From contig DFZJ01000063.1 in NCBI GenBank assembly GCA_002382045.1, positions 1-7,563 of the forward strand: DNA of 7,563 nt, in the 5' to 3' direction. Source of the DNA: Syntrophaceae bacterium UBA4059 (GTDB taxonomy: Bacteria > Desulfobacterota > Syntrophia > Syntrophales > Smithellaceae). A program made the position numbers and the translations under genes. The notes under the pieces are model-generated. The model was not told where the DNA came from, made no database searches, and saw only the letters and a list, made by a program, of their open reading frames with translations. Position 1 is the stretch's first letter. Every line of letters begins with the position of its first letter. Positions 1 through 6,088 of this stretch are shown here, piece after piece.

Positions 1-486
1 TTCAGCACACTGCATACCAACAGCGCTCCGGAAACCATTGTCCGCCTGCTGGACATGGGCATCGACCCGCTGAACTTCGCCGACGCCCTGCTGGGTATTC
101 TTGCCCAACGCCTCGTCCGCACCCTCTGCAAAAGCTGCAAAGAAGAATATCATGCCTCCAGGGAGGAATACGATGAAATTGCTCTGGCCTACGGACCAGA
201 AGATTTTGCCAAACTGGGTGTTCCCTATAACAATGATTTCAAACTTTATCGTTCCAGGGGATGCGACGCCTGCGATAAGAGCGGCTACAAAGGCAGAATG
301 GGCATTCACGAACTGGTCGTGGCCACTGACGCGATTAAGAAGTTGATCATGAAAAGAGAACCGGTTGAAGTGCTCCGTGCCAAATCCATGGCGGAAGGCA
401 TGACAACGCTTCTCCAGGACGGTATCCAGAAATCGCTAAAAGGCATCACTGATTTCAAACAGGTTCGCCGGGTTTGCATCAAATAA
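1..486 (+). CDS. GspE/PilB-family secretion/pilus assembly ATPase, C-terminal part (5' truncated)
   Basis: The open frame enters at base 1 and gives 161 residues ending in TAA. It begins with the His-box region of the secretion-ATPase core (STLHTN at residues 2-7 of the fragment), followed by the conserved DMGIDPLNFADAL and LAQRLVRTLC stretches. Four cysteines in two CxxC pairs (C43/C46 and C88/C91) form the zinc-binding tetracysteine module typical of GspE and PilB. The GYKGRMGIHELV segment after the second pair is also characteristic. In this family the hexameric cytoplasmic ATPase powers assembly of type II secretion pseudopili or type IV pili. Walker A and the N-terminal domain lie outside the window, so GspE cannot be separated from PilB here. 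No frameshift is seen. The gene ends 2 nt before the stop of the convergent cupin gene. Confidence 0.93.
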   Translation, partial: FSTLHTNSAPETIVRLLDMGIDPLNFADALLGILAQRLVRTLCKSCKEEYHASREEYDEIALAYGPEDFAKLGVPYNNDFKLYRSRGCDACDKSGYKGRMGIHELVVATDAIKKLIMKREPVEVLRAKSMAEGMTTLLQDGIQKSLKGITDFKQVRRVCIK

Positions 487-488
487 TT

Positions 489-824
489 TTATTTAATCAT
501 GACCAATAACATTTTAAATCTCGCCGTGGCATGAAGTGCATGCGGTTTGGCCGCCGGCATAATGATCATTTCTCCTGCCTTGACCAGATAGGGCTTGCCG
601 TCAATTCGAATTTCAGCTTCGCCTTCCAGGATATGCACGACCGCATCAAAAGGCGCCGTGTGTTCACTTAATCCCTCCCCTTTGTCAAATGCAAAAACCG
701 TTATCGTACCGGACGGTTTCCGGATAATTTCCCGGCTGACAACAGAATGTTCCTGCCAGGCAGCCATGTCTTTCAGGACAAAAACATTTGTTAAATCTGC
801 AATTTGTGATAATTTTTCAGGCAT
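489..824 (-). CDS. Small single-domain cupin protein
   Basis: This 111-residue protein has the layout of a stand-alone cupin_2 beta barrel. Cupin motif 1 is G51-LSEH55-TAPFD60-AVVHILEGEAEIRIDG: the first His is kept, the usual second His is A57, and the acidic ligand position may be D60. Motif 2 is AGEMIIMPAAKPHALHA, with P90, H95 and H98. The incomplete HxH makes metal binding possible but not certain. Small cupins of this type act as sugar- or small-ligand-binding proteins, isomerases or regulators; I cannot assign a substrate. The start is supported by an AGGAG ribosome-binding site about 6 nt upstream on the minus strand. The gene is divergent from serC across a 282-nt spacer and convergent with the secretion ATPase, so it is probably monocistronic. 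There is no signal peptide, so it should be cytoplasmic. Confidence 0.88.
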   Translation of the reverse strand: MPEKLSQIADLTNVFVLKDMAAWQEHSVVSREIIRKPSGTITVFAFDKGEGLSEHTAPFDAVVHILEGEAEIRIDGKPYLVKAGEMIIMPAAKPHALHATARFKMLLVMIK

Positions 825-860
825 ATTTTTCTCCTTTCGTTGCTAAACCGAATTATGATG

Positions 861-866
861 ATTATA
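861..866 (-). promoter_or_regulatory. Putative -10 box (TATAAT) of the cupin gene
   Basis: On the minus strand the hexamer reads TATAAT, an exact sigma70 consensus -10. It would start transcription near 854 and give a 5' UTR of about 30 nt ahead of the cupin ATG at 824. No good -35 hexamer lies 16-18 nt upstream, so the promoter may be weak or activator-dependent. The palindrome CCCATGGG (867-874) abuts the box and could be a regulator contact, though it is short enough to be chance. Confidence 0.45.
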
Positions 867-935
867 CCCATGGGCCTTGAAATTTTCTCATAGCACCTTT
901 TGATAAATTCATAACACAAATCTCCTATGTTGTAA

Positions 936-949
936 TTGACTTAAGTCAA
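936..949. promoter_or_regulatory. Perfect 14-bp palindrome, candidate Crp/Fnr-type operator upstream of serC
   Basis: The sequence TTGACTTAAGTCAA is its own reverse complement over all 14 bases. It has the TTGAY-N4-RTCAA geometry of Crp/Fnr-superfamily boxes (the Fnr consensus is TTGAT-N4-ATCAA). It lies about 160 nt upstream of serC and 110 nt upstream of the cupin start. Its left half, TTGACT, could also be a -35 hexamer, with TATTAT (957-962) downstream at a short 15-nt spacing. If TATATA (977-982) is the -10 instead, the palindrome centre lies near -46, close to class II activator placement. The choice between activator site, repressor site and -35 element is open. Confidence 0.5.
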
Positions 950-997
950 AATTTGTTATTATCTTGATTTATCGAATATATAGGTTGTATCCGTCTC

Positions 998-1020
998 GAC
1001 CGTCGGTCATGGGATGGTCA
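998..1020. promoter_or_regulatory. Cluster of GGTC/GACC half-sites in the serC leader
   Basis: GACCGTCGGTC (998-1008) is an 11-nt inverted repeat around a central T. Its right half, GGTCAT (1005-1010), recurs as GGTCAT at 1016-1021, exactly 11 bp or about one helical turn later. Two inverted and one phased direct half-site are compatible with an operator for a dimeric regulator of serC, or with RNA structure in its leader. No known regulator is recognised. Confidence 0.3.
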
Positions 1021-1106
1021 TTACAGTTTAAATTTCTTGAGAAAAGAGCTTAATGCTGGTATGAAAGTGCCAAAATTTAGAAAATTTATTTTAAGGATGG
1101 TTATCT

Positions 1107-2234
1107 ATGTCAAACCCCAATTTTAGTTCCGGCCCTTGCAGCAAGAGGCCAGCGTGGAATATCGACGCGCTGAAGAGCGCGCCGGTCGGCCGCTCACACC
1201 GTTCCGCGTTGGGAAAAGAAAGAATCGTTAAAGCAACCCATGAAACACGAAAAATATTAAACATTCCGTCAGATTACCTTGTGGGCATTCTGCCGGCTTC
1301 CGATACCGGCGCTTTTGAATGTGCCATGTGGTCACTGTTAGGCCCCAAACCGGTCACTGTATTAGTCTGGGAAAGTTTTTCTGAAGGCTGGGCGACAGAC
1401 GTCAATAAACAGCTTAAGCTGAACCCCACGATTATTAAAGCCGACTACGGCAAGATTCCTGATCTCACCAAGGTCGATTGGTCCAACGACGTAGTGTTTG
1501 TCGCCAACGGCACCACCAGCGGCGTCAAAGTCCCCGACTACAACTGGATTCCCGCCAATCGCGAAGGGTTGTCTCTGTGCGACGCTACCAGCGCCGCGTT
1601 TGCCATGGACATTGATTGGAGCAAAATCGATGTTCTAACCTTTTCCTGGCAGAAATGTCTGGGCGGCGAAGCCGCGCACGGCATGATGGTGATGAGCCCC
1701 AAAGCAGTCGCGCGTCTGGAATCCTACACACCGTCCTGGCCAATGCCGAAAATCTTCCGTCTGAAAAAAGGCGACAAAATCAACAAGGCGATCTTTGACG
1801 GCGACGTCATTAACACGCCTTCCATGATCTGCGTGGAAGACTATCTGGACGCTCTGGATTGGGCGGGGAAATTCGGGCTTGACGGCTTAATCAAGAAAAG
1901 CGAGGGCAACCTGAAAGTGGTCGAGGATTGGGTTGCCAAAACCGACTGGATTGAATTTCTGGCTGCTGATCCCAAGGTACGCTCGAACACCTCCGTGTGT
2001 TTATCCGTGACCCATCCCAAAGTTGCGGCTCTCGACGCCGACGCAAAAAGCAAGTTCCTCAAGAGCATCGCTTCTGATCTGAGCAAGAAAAACATCGCTC
2101 ACGACATCAACTCCTACAAAGACGCGCCCGCCGGTTACCGCTTCTGGTGCGGTCCGACAATCGAGGCGTCTGATCTCAAAGTGGCGTTGGCCGAGTTGGA
2201 AAAAGTTTTCAATGAAAAGGTGAAAAGCCTTTAA
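1107..2234 (+). CDS. serC: Phosphoserine aminotransferase, SerC (Methanosarcina/alphaproteobacterial-type variant)
   Basis: This 375-residue fold-type I PLP enzyme carries out step 2 of the phosphorylated serine pathway: 3-phosphohydroxypyruvate plus glutamate gives O-phosphoserine plus 2-oxoglutarate, in the cytoplasm. The N-terminal NFSSGPCSKRP, then the SDTGAFECAMWSLLG cofactor loop (residues 65-79), and CDATSAAFAMD around D159 (expected to pair with the pyridine nitrogen) fit the family. The Schiff-base lysine is K183 in FSWQKCLGGEAAHG. These motifs and the length of about 375 match the variant often called SerC type 2, known from Methanosarcina and alphaproteobacteria, rather than the E. 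coli-like SerC of about 360 residues. The start is supported by AAGGA at 1093-1097. It is the first gene of serC-serA-purA, with serA following after 24 nt, which strongly supports the serine role. Confidence 0.93.
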   Translation: MSNPNFSSGPCSKRPAWNIDALKSAPVGRSHRSALGKERIVKATHETRKILNIPSDYLVGILPASDTGAFECAMWSLLGPKPVTVLVWESFSEGWATDVNKQLKLNPTIIKADYGKIPDLTKVDWSNDVVFVANGTTSGVKVPDYNWIPANREGLSLCDATSAAFAMDIDWSKIDVLTFSWQKCLGGEAAHGMMVMSPKAVARLESYTPSWPMPKIFRLKKGDKINKAIFDGDVINTPSMICVEDYLDALDWAGKFGLDGLIKKSEGNLKVVEDWVAKTDWIEFLAADPKVRSNTSVCLSVTHPKVAALDADAKSKFLKSIASDLSKKNIAHDINSYKDAPAGYRFWCGPTIEASDLKVALAELEKVFNEKVKSL

Positions 2235-2258
2235 TTTAAGAGCATTTTGGAAAACGTT

Positions 2259-3842
2259 ATGAAACGAGTATTAGTCAGCGATTCCATGGCTTCCGAGGTA
2301 GCGGAGATCCTGGGAAACGCACCGGGTATCCAAGTGGATGTAAAAACCGGCATGAAGCCGGATGAATTGAAAGCCGTCATTAAAGATTATGATGCGCTGA
2401 TCGTTCGTTCGTCCACAAAAGTCACGGCCGAAATTATCGAAGCGGCCGTAAAACTTTCCGCTATCGGCCGCGCCGGCGCGGGAGTCGACAACATCGACAT
2501 TCCCGCCGCCAGCAAACGCGGCATCGTTGTCATGAACACACCGGGCGGCAACACCGTTACCACCGGTGAACACGCTATTGCCATGATGCTGTCACTGGCC
2601 CGCAAAATCCCCCAGGCTACGGCATCCATGAAAGCAGGCCTTTGGGAAAAAAGTAAGTTCATGGGCAATGAATACTGCAACAAAACCCTGGGTATCATTG
2701 GCCTGGGACGTGTCGGTACCGTGGTCGCCGACCGCGCCATCGGGCTGAAAATGACTGTGATCGCCTGCGACCCGTTCATCTCTCCGGAAGTTGCGGAACA
2801 AATGGGCGTAAAGCTGGTCAGCATGGACGAACTCTATGCCCATGCCGACTTTATCACCGTTCATTCTCCCCTGATGCCGGAGACAAAAAATCTGGTGAAT
2901 GCCGATTCTTTTGCCAAAATGAAGCAGGGTGTTTTCCTGATTCATTGCGCCCGCGGCGGCATCGTTAACGAAAAAGCGCTTTACGATGCCTTGACATCCG
3001 GAAAGGTAGCAGGCGCAGCCATTGACGTCTTCGAAGAAGAACCAACGAAAAACATGGATCTGATCAGGCTCGAAAACGTCATCTGTACGCCTCATCTGGG
3101 CGCATCCACCGATGAAGCACAAACGAACGTCGCCATTGCCATTGCCCATCAGATCGTCGCTTATTTTCTTACCGGGGAAATCAAAGGCGCAGTCAACTTC
3201 CCCTCGGTCAGCGCGGATGTCATGGCGGTTATTCATCCCTACCTGGATCTGGCGGAAAAGCTGGGCGTCTTCCAGGCGCAGTTACTGACCGGCGCAGTTC
3301 AGGAAGTCACCGTGGAGTACAGCGGTGAAATGATCAATCACAACGTAGCATCCATTACAATTTCACTGATCAAGGGGCTTTTGGAATCGATTCTGCATGA
3401 AGCCGTCAACTATATCAACGCGCCGATTATCGCCAGGGAAAGAGGAATCAGGATTGTCGAAGTAAAGAACTCTGAAACCAAAGATTTCAACAACATGATT
3501 GCGGTGACCATCAAAACCTCAAAAGAAATAAGCCGGACTGCCGGCGCTGTTTTCGGCAAAAATGATTTGCGCATCGTTCAGGTTAATGATTTTTCCGTGG
3601 AAATCGTACCCGAAGGTTATCTGCTGGCTGTCTCCAACGACGATCAGCCGGGTGTTATCGGCAATCTGGGAACCACACTGGGCAACAATAAGGTCAACAT
3701 CGCCCGTCTGCATTTGAGCCGCGACGCTCAGGCGAAAAAGGCGCTGGTTATTCTGAATACGGACTCCGCTGTAGGGACCGATGTACTGGAGATACTGCGC
3801 AAATTACCGCATGTATTATCCGTTAAACCCATAAAAATGTAG
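2259..3842 (+). CDS. serA: D-3-phosphoglycerate dehydrogenase, SerA (long form with ASB and ACT domains)
   Basis: SerA oxidises 3-phosphoglycerate to 3-phosphohydroxypyruvate with NAD+, the committed step of serine synthesis. From the ATG at 2259 the protein has 527 residues, the usual size of the long SerA class. Residues 1 to about 305 hold the split substrate domain and the Rossmann domain, with GLGRVG at 148-153. The catalytic triad is R232 (HCARGG), E261 (DVFEEEP) and H279 (TPHLG). Residues of about 315-450 fit the intervening allosteric substrate-binding (ASB) domain. Residues of about 455-527 form an ACT domain (LLAVSNDDQPGVIGNLG), which in this family binds serine for feedback inhibition. 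An in-frame TTG at 2247 would add MENV; I prefer the ATG because MKRVLVSD matches the family N-terminus, although the GGA-like Shine-Dalgarno is weak. The stop is 10 nt before purA. Confidence 0.95.
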   Translation: MKRVLVSDSMASEVAEILGNAPGIQVDVKTGMKPDELKAVIKDYDALIVRSSTKVTAEIIEAAVKLSAIGRAGAGVDNIDIPAASKRGIVVMNTPGGNTVTTGEHAIAMMLSLARKIPQATASMKAGLWEKSKFMGNEYCNKTLGIIGLGRVGTVVADRAIGLKMTVIACDPFISPEVAEQMGVKLVSMDELYAHADFITVHSPLMPETKNLVNADSFAKMKQGVFLIHCARGGIVNEKALYDALTSGKVAGAAIDVFEEEPTKNMDLIRLENVICTPHLGASTDEAQTNVAIAIAHQIVAYFLTGEIKGAVNFPSVSADVMAVIHPYLDLAEKLGVFQAQLLTGAVQEVTVEYSGEMINHNVASITISLIKGLLESILHEAVNYINAPIIARERGIRIVEVKNSETKDFNNMIAVTIKTSKEISRTAGAVFGKNDLRIVQVNDFSVEIVPEGYLLAVSNDDQPGVIGNLGTTLGNNKVNIARLHLSRDAQAKKALVILNTDSAVGTDVLEILRKLPHVLSVKPIKM

Positions 3843-3852
3843 GAAATTAATT

Positions 3853-5151
3853 ATGGCCAATGTTGCGGTTGTAGGCACTCAATGGGGTGATGAAGGAAAA
3901 GGAAAAATTGTTGATCTTTACACATGTGAAGCGGACATTGTCGCACGCTTTCAGGGCGGCAACAACGCCGGTCATACCCTTGTCGTTCGCGGCAGAAAAA
4001 CGATTCTGCATTTAATTCCCTCGGGGATTTTGCATGACGGTAAAATTTGTATAATCGGCAACGGGGTTGTTTTCGACCCGAAGGTCTTTCTTCAGGAAGT
4101 GGATGAATTAAACGAAGGGGGTCTGTTTCCCCCTTCCACAAGGCTTTATATCAGCGAAAAAGCGCATGTCATCATGCCCTATCACCGCAGCATCGATCAG
4201 GCGCGTGAAGCCCGCAGTGCGGGCAAAAAAATCGGCACAACCGGCCGTGGCATCGGCCCGGCTTACGAAGACAAGGTTGCCCGCACGGGTATCCGCGTGG
4301 GCGACCTTTATGAAACAAATCTGTTCCGGGAGAAATTGATCCAAAGCCTTGAAGAAAAAAATTTCATGCTGAAAAATTATTTCGGCGTTGAAGCGCTGGA
4401 TGCCGAAGCCATTGCCGACGAATATCTGGCTTTCGCTGAAAAGATTAAACCCTACGTCGCCGACACATCGCTTATTCTGGATCGTGAAATTAAAAAAGGC
4501 AAGAAAGTCCTCTTTGAAGGCGCACAGGGCAGTCATCTGGACATCGATCATGGAACCTATCCGTATGTCACTTCATCCAATACGGTTTCCGGCAATGCAT
4601 CTTGCGGCAGCGGAATCGGTCCCCATGCGATTTCCGCCGTAGTCGGCATCTGCAAAGCTTACACAACCCGCGTCGGAGAAGGTCCTTTCCCTACGGAATT
4701 AAAAGACAACATCGGCGAACATCTGCAGAAAGTCGGCCAGGAATTCGGCGCGACCACGGGCCGCAAACGCCGCTGCGGCTGGCTGGACATGGTTCTGGTG
4801 CGTCAAGCCGTTCGGGTCTCCGGAATTGCCTGGCTCGCCATCACAAAACTCGATGTTTTAACGGGCTTGGACAAGCTCAAAATCTGCGTCGGCTACCAGT
4901 CAGCCCAGGGTGAATTTACCGAAGCCGCTCCTGCCAGCATGAAAACATTTTCATCCTGCGTTCCGGTTTATGAAGAACTGGACGGATGGAAGGAAGATAT
5001 TGCCGGCGCGCAAAAAATCAGCGACCTTCCCGTCAACGCGCAGAAATACCTCCAGCGTTTGAAAGAATTATCCGGCGCTGATCTGACGCTGGTATCCGTC
5101 GGCGCCGGGCGTGAAGAGACCATTCAGATGGAAAATCCGTTTGAAAAATAA
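3853..5151 (+). CDS. purA: Adenylosuccinate synthetase, PurA
   Basis: PurA condenses IMP with aspartate, using GTP, to form adenylosuccinate, the first step from IMP towards AMP. The protein is 432 residues, full length for the bacterial enzyme. It opens with the glycine-rich GTP loop GTQWGDEGKGK (residues 8-18), including general base D13, and NNAGHT with H41. Further signatures are TTGRGIGPAYEDK (129-141), EGAQGSHLDIDHGTYPY (222-238), the TTGRKRRCGWLD IMP/aspartate loop (301-312), TKLD guanine recognition (331-334) and the C-terminal GAGREETI. The AGGAAA ribosome-binding site (3841-3846) overlaps the serA TAG stop, so the two genes are very probably cotranscribed and possibly translationally coupled. 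No terminator is visible between purA and the tRNA gene 70 nt downstream. Confidence 0.97.
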   Translation: MANVAVVGTQWGDEGKGKIVDLYTCEADIVARFQGGNNAGHTLVVRGRKTILHLIPSGILHDGKICIIGNGVVFDPKVFLQEVDELNEGGLFPPSTRLYISEKAHVIMPYHRSIDQAREARSAGKKIGTTGRGIGPAYEDKVARTGIRVGDLYETNLFREKLIQSLEEKNFMLKNYFGVEALDAEAIADEYLAFAEKIKPYVADTSLILDREIKKGKKVLFEGAQGSHLDIDHGTYPYVTSSNTVSGNASCGSGIGPHAISAVVGICKAYTTRVGEGPFPTELKDNIGEHLQKVGQEFGATTGRKRRCGWLDMVLVRQAVRVSGIAWLAITKLDVLTGLDKLKICVGYQSAQGEFTEAAPASMKTFSSCVPVYEELDGWKEDIAGAQKISDLPVNAQKYLQRLKELSGADLTLVSVGAGREETIQMENPFEK

Positions 5152-5163
5152 TACAGTTTCTTC

Positions 5164-5192
5164 TTGACACACACTTGACTAGCTGTTAGAGA
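5164..5192 (+). promoter_or_regulatory. Putative sigma70 promoter of tRNA-Lys
   Basis: TTGACA at 5164-5169 is an exact -35 consensus. A 17-nt spacer leads to TAGAGA (5187-5192), a poor -10. Transcription would begin around 5199, some 22 nt before the mature tRNA, which is a reasonable 5' leader for RNase P processing. A second TTGACT at 5175-5180 has no suitable -10. Read-through from purA is an alternative source of the tRNA. Confidence 0.4.
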
Positions 5193-5221
5193 GCCATGTT
5201 CTTAGATAACGCTCAATCAGT

Positions 5222-5296
5222 GGGCCGTTAGCTCAGCGGTAGAGCAGCGGACTTTTAATCCGTTGGCCGCGGGTTCAATCCCCGCACGGCCCACCA
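5222..5296 (+). tRNA. tRNA-Lys (anticodon UUU), CCA encoded
   Basis: The full cloverleaf can be folded by eye. The acceptor stem GGGCCGT (5222-5228) pairs with ACGGCCC (5286-5292) over 7 bp. The D stem is GCTC/GAGC (5231-5234 with 5242-5245). The anticodon stem is GCGGA/TCCGT (5247-5251 with 5259-5263, outermost pair G-U). The loop CTTTTAA places anticodon TTT at 5254-5256, reading Lys AAA/AAG codons. The T arm GCGGG-TTCAATC-CCCGC (5269-5285) has the standard TTC. Discriminator A is at 5293, with CCA encoded at 5294-5296. No stem has a mismatch, so the gene looks functional. Confidence 0.97.
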
Positions 5297-5307
5297 AGAA
5301 AATCAAG

Positions 5308-5340
5308 GGTTTCCGGAACTTACACCGGAAGCTCTTTTTT
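5308..5340 (+). terminator. Rho-independent-type terminator after tRNA-Lys
   Basis: GGTTTCCGG (5308-5316) pairs with CCGGAAGCT (5325-5333) to give a 9-bp stem including two G-U pairs, around an 8-nt loop. One C and then six T (5335-5340) follow. The strongest core is TTCCGG/CCGGAA. It would end the tRNA transcript and any read-through from serC-serA-purA, and it insulates them from the convergent R-M genes. Confidence 0.72.
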
Positions 5341-5476
5341 CGTTTCTCGCCACATTACGACAAATTAATGCAAGAATGCGCTCCATCAGCGCTCCATTCA
5401 CGAACGACGACATCAGCCGGAGGCGCACTTGCGTGCCGGTCCGCTGTATGGATTTGTGGATTTGTACTCTGATTTT
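5341..5476. other. Short GC-richer spacer with an 11-nt tandem repeat and an imperfect hairpin
   Basis: No convincing gene lies between the tRNA terminator and the end of the endonuclease gene. GCGCTCCAT occurs twice with an 11-nt period (5378-5386 and 5389-5397). An imperfect hairpin lies around 5418-5443: GCAC/GTGC with loop TTGC, plus an outer CGGA/TCCG. No T-run follows on either strand, so a terminator for the R-M operon is not clear. A 34-codon frame (5376-5480) exists but resembles nothing I recognise. The base composition contrasts with the AT-rich R-M genes next to it; this could be a junction remnant. Confidence 0.35.
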
Positions 5477-6088
5477 TTAAGGTGCGATTCCGATAATTAC
5501 CAATGGAACAGCAGGGACACCCCGGCCTTGCCGAACAACATTATAAAGTTCACCTTCATAATAGGCAACACCAGAACTCATTTGTGCTTGAAGTGATTTC
5601 ATGGGTAATATTTCAATACCGACATCTATGTAGTCGCCGACATAAAATGCCAAATGCTTAACAAAAAGGTCATACGCGACAAAAGAATACTTACCGAATT
5701 GCACTTCTACAGCAACGCGATCTTTCACGAAATCAGTTTGGTTATAACTGAATATGGGAGCTTCGCCCGCAGCTTCAATCTCTTTCTTTTGCTCCACAGC
5801 AGGCATGGCTAGAGTTTTTCTTATTAATTTTTCATTTTTCGTAACCCAGTAACTGACCCTGCTTTCTTTCCACTGATTTGCATTAAGTAATTCTGCAAAT
5901 GCCTTATTCATATCAATAGGGCTATAGAGTAGCTTACCTTGCTTGGTTTTCTCTTTGGATATTTTAGTTTTGCAATTATCAGCACGCACACGCGAAATGA
6001 CTTTTTTGATTTCAGCCCATAATTCAGGTTTGTGTACAATCAAAAACTCCAATCCATTCAAATGTGAATATGTCTCTATGATCTTCAT
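5477..6088 (-). CDS. Type II restriction endonuclease, BglII superfamily, BstYI-like (predicted target RGATCY)
   Basis: This 203-residue protein is a PD-(D/E)XK-fold endonuclease of the BglII/BstYI group. Its active-site run is D119-F-V-K-D-R-V-A-V-E128-V-Q130, with the same D-to-E spacing and the same unusual E-x-Q ending as BglII D84/E93/Q95. The N-terminal YSHLNGLEFL, the TDFVKDR and FGKYSFVAYD blocks and the C-terminal YEGELYNVVRQGRG and IGIAP agree closely with my memory of BstYI, which is also 203 residues. K133 and S172, positions where changes were reported to shift BstYI preference from RGATCY towards AGATCT, are K and S here, favouring RGATCY (cut R^GATCY). That specificity is an inference. 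The start codon overlaps the methyltransferase stop (ATGA), with GAGGT at 6099-6103 upstream. The gene is intact, and AT-rich like its partner. Confidence 0.93.
   Translation of the reverse strand: MKIIETYSHLNGLEFLIVHKPELWAEIKKVISRVRADNCKTKISKEKTKQGKLLYSPIDMNKAFAELLNANQWKESRVSYWVTKNEKLIRKTLAMPAVEQKKEIEAAGEAPIFSYNQTDFVKDRVAVEVQFGKYSFVAYDLFVKHLAFYVGDYIDVGIEILPMKSLQAQMSSGVAYYEGELYNVVRQGRGVPAVPLVIIGIAP

Noticed and set aside
2247..2258. TTG start giving SerA four extra residues
   Set aside because: The extra MENV is not family-like, while MKRVLVSD from the ATG at 2259 is; the ribosome-binding signal is weak for both, so the ATG was kept.
2592..3236. 214-codon minus-strand frame inside serA
   Set aside because: It is the antisense shadow of a strongly supported SerA with intact active-site motifs, and it has no homology I recognise.
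5187..5220. GTTAGAG and TAAC-like motifs before the tRNA as an integron attC-type site
   Set aside because: They do not fit the RYYYAAC/GTTRRRY core boxes, and there is no cassette architecture.
5263..5472. 69-codon plus-strand frame starting inside the tRNA
   Set aside because: Its first residues (MAAGSIPARPT) are the common artefact of translating a tRNA T arm and CCA end; the rest crosses the terminator and resembles no known protein.
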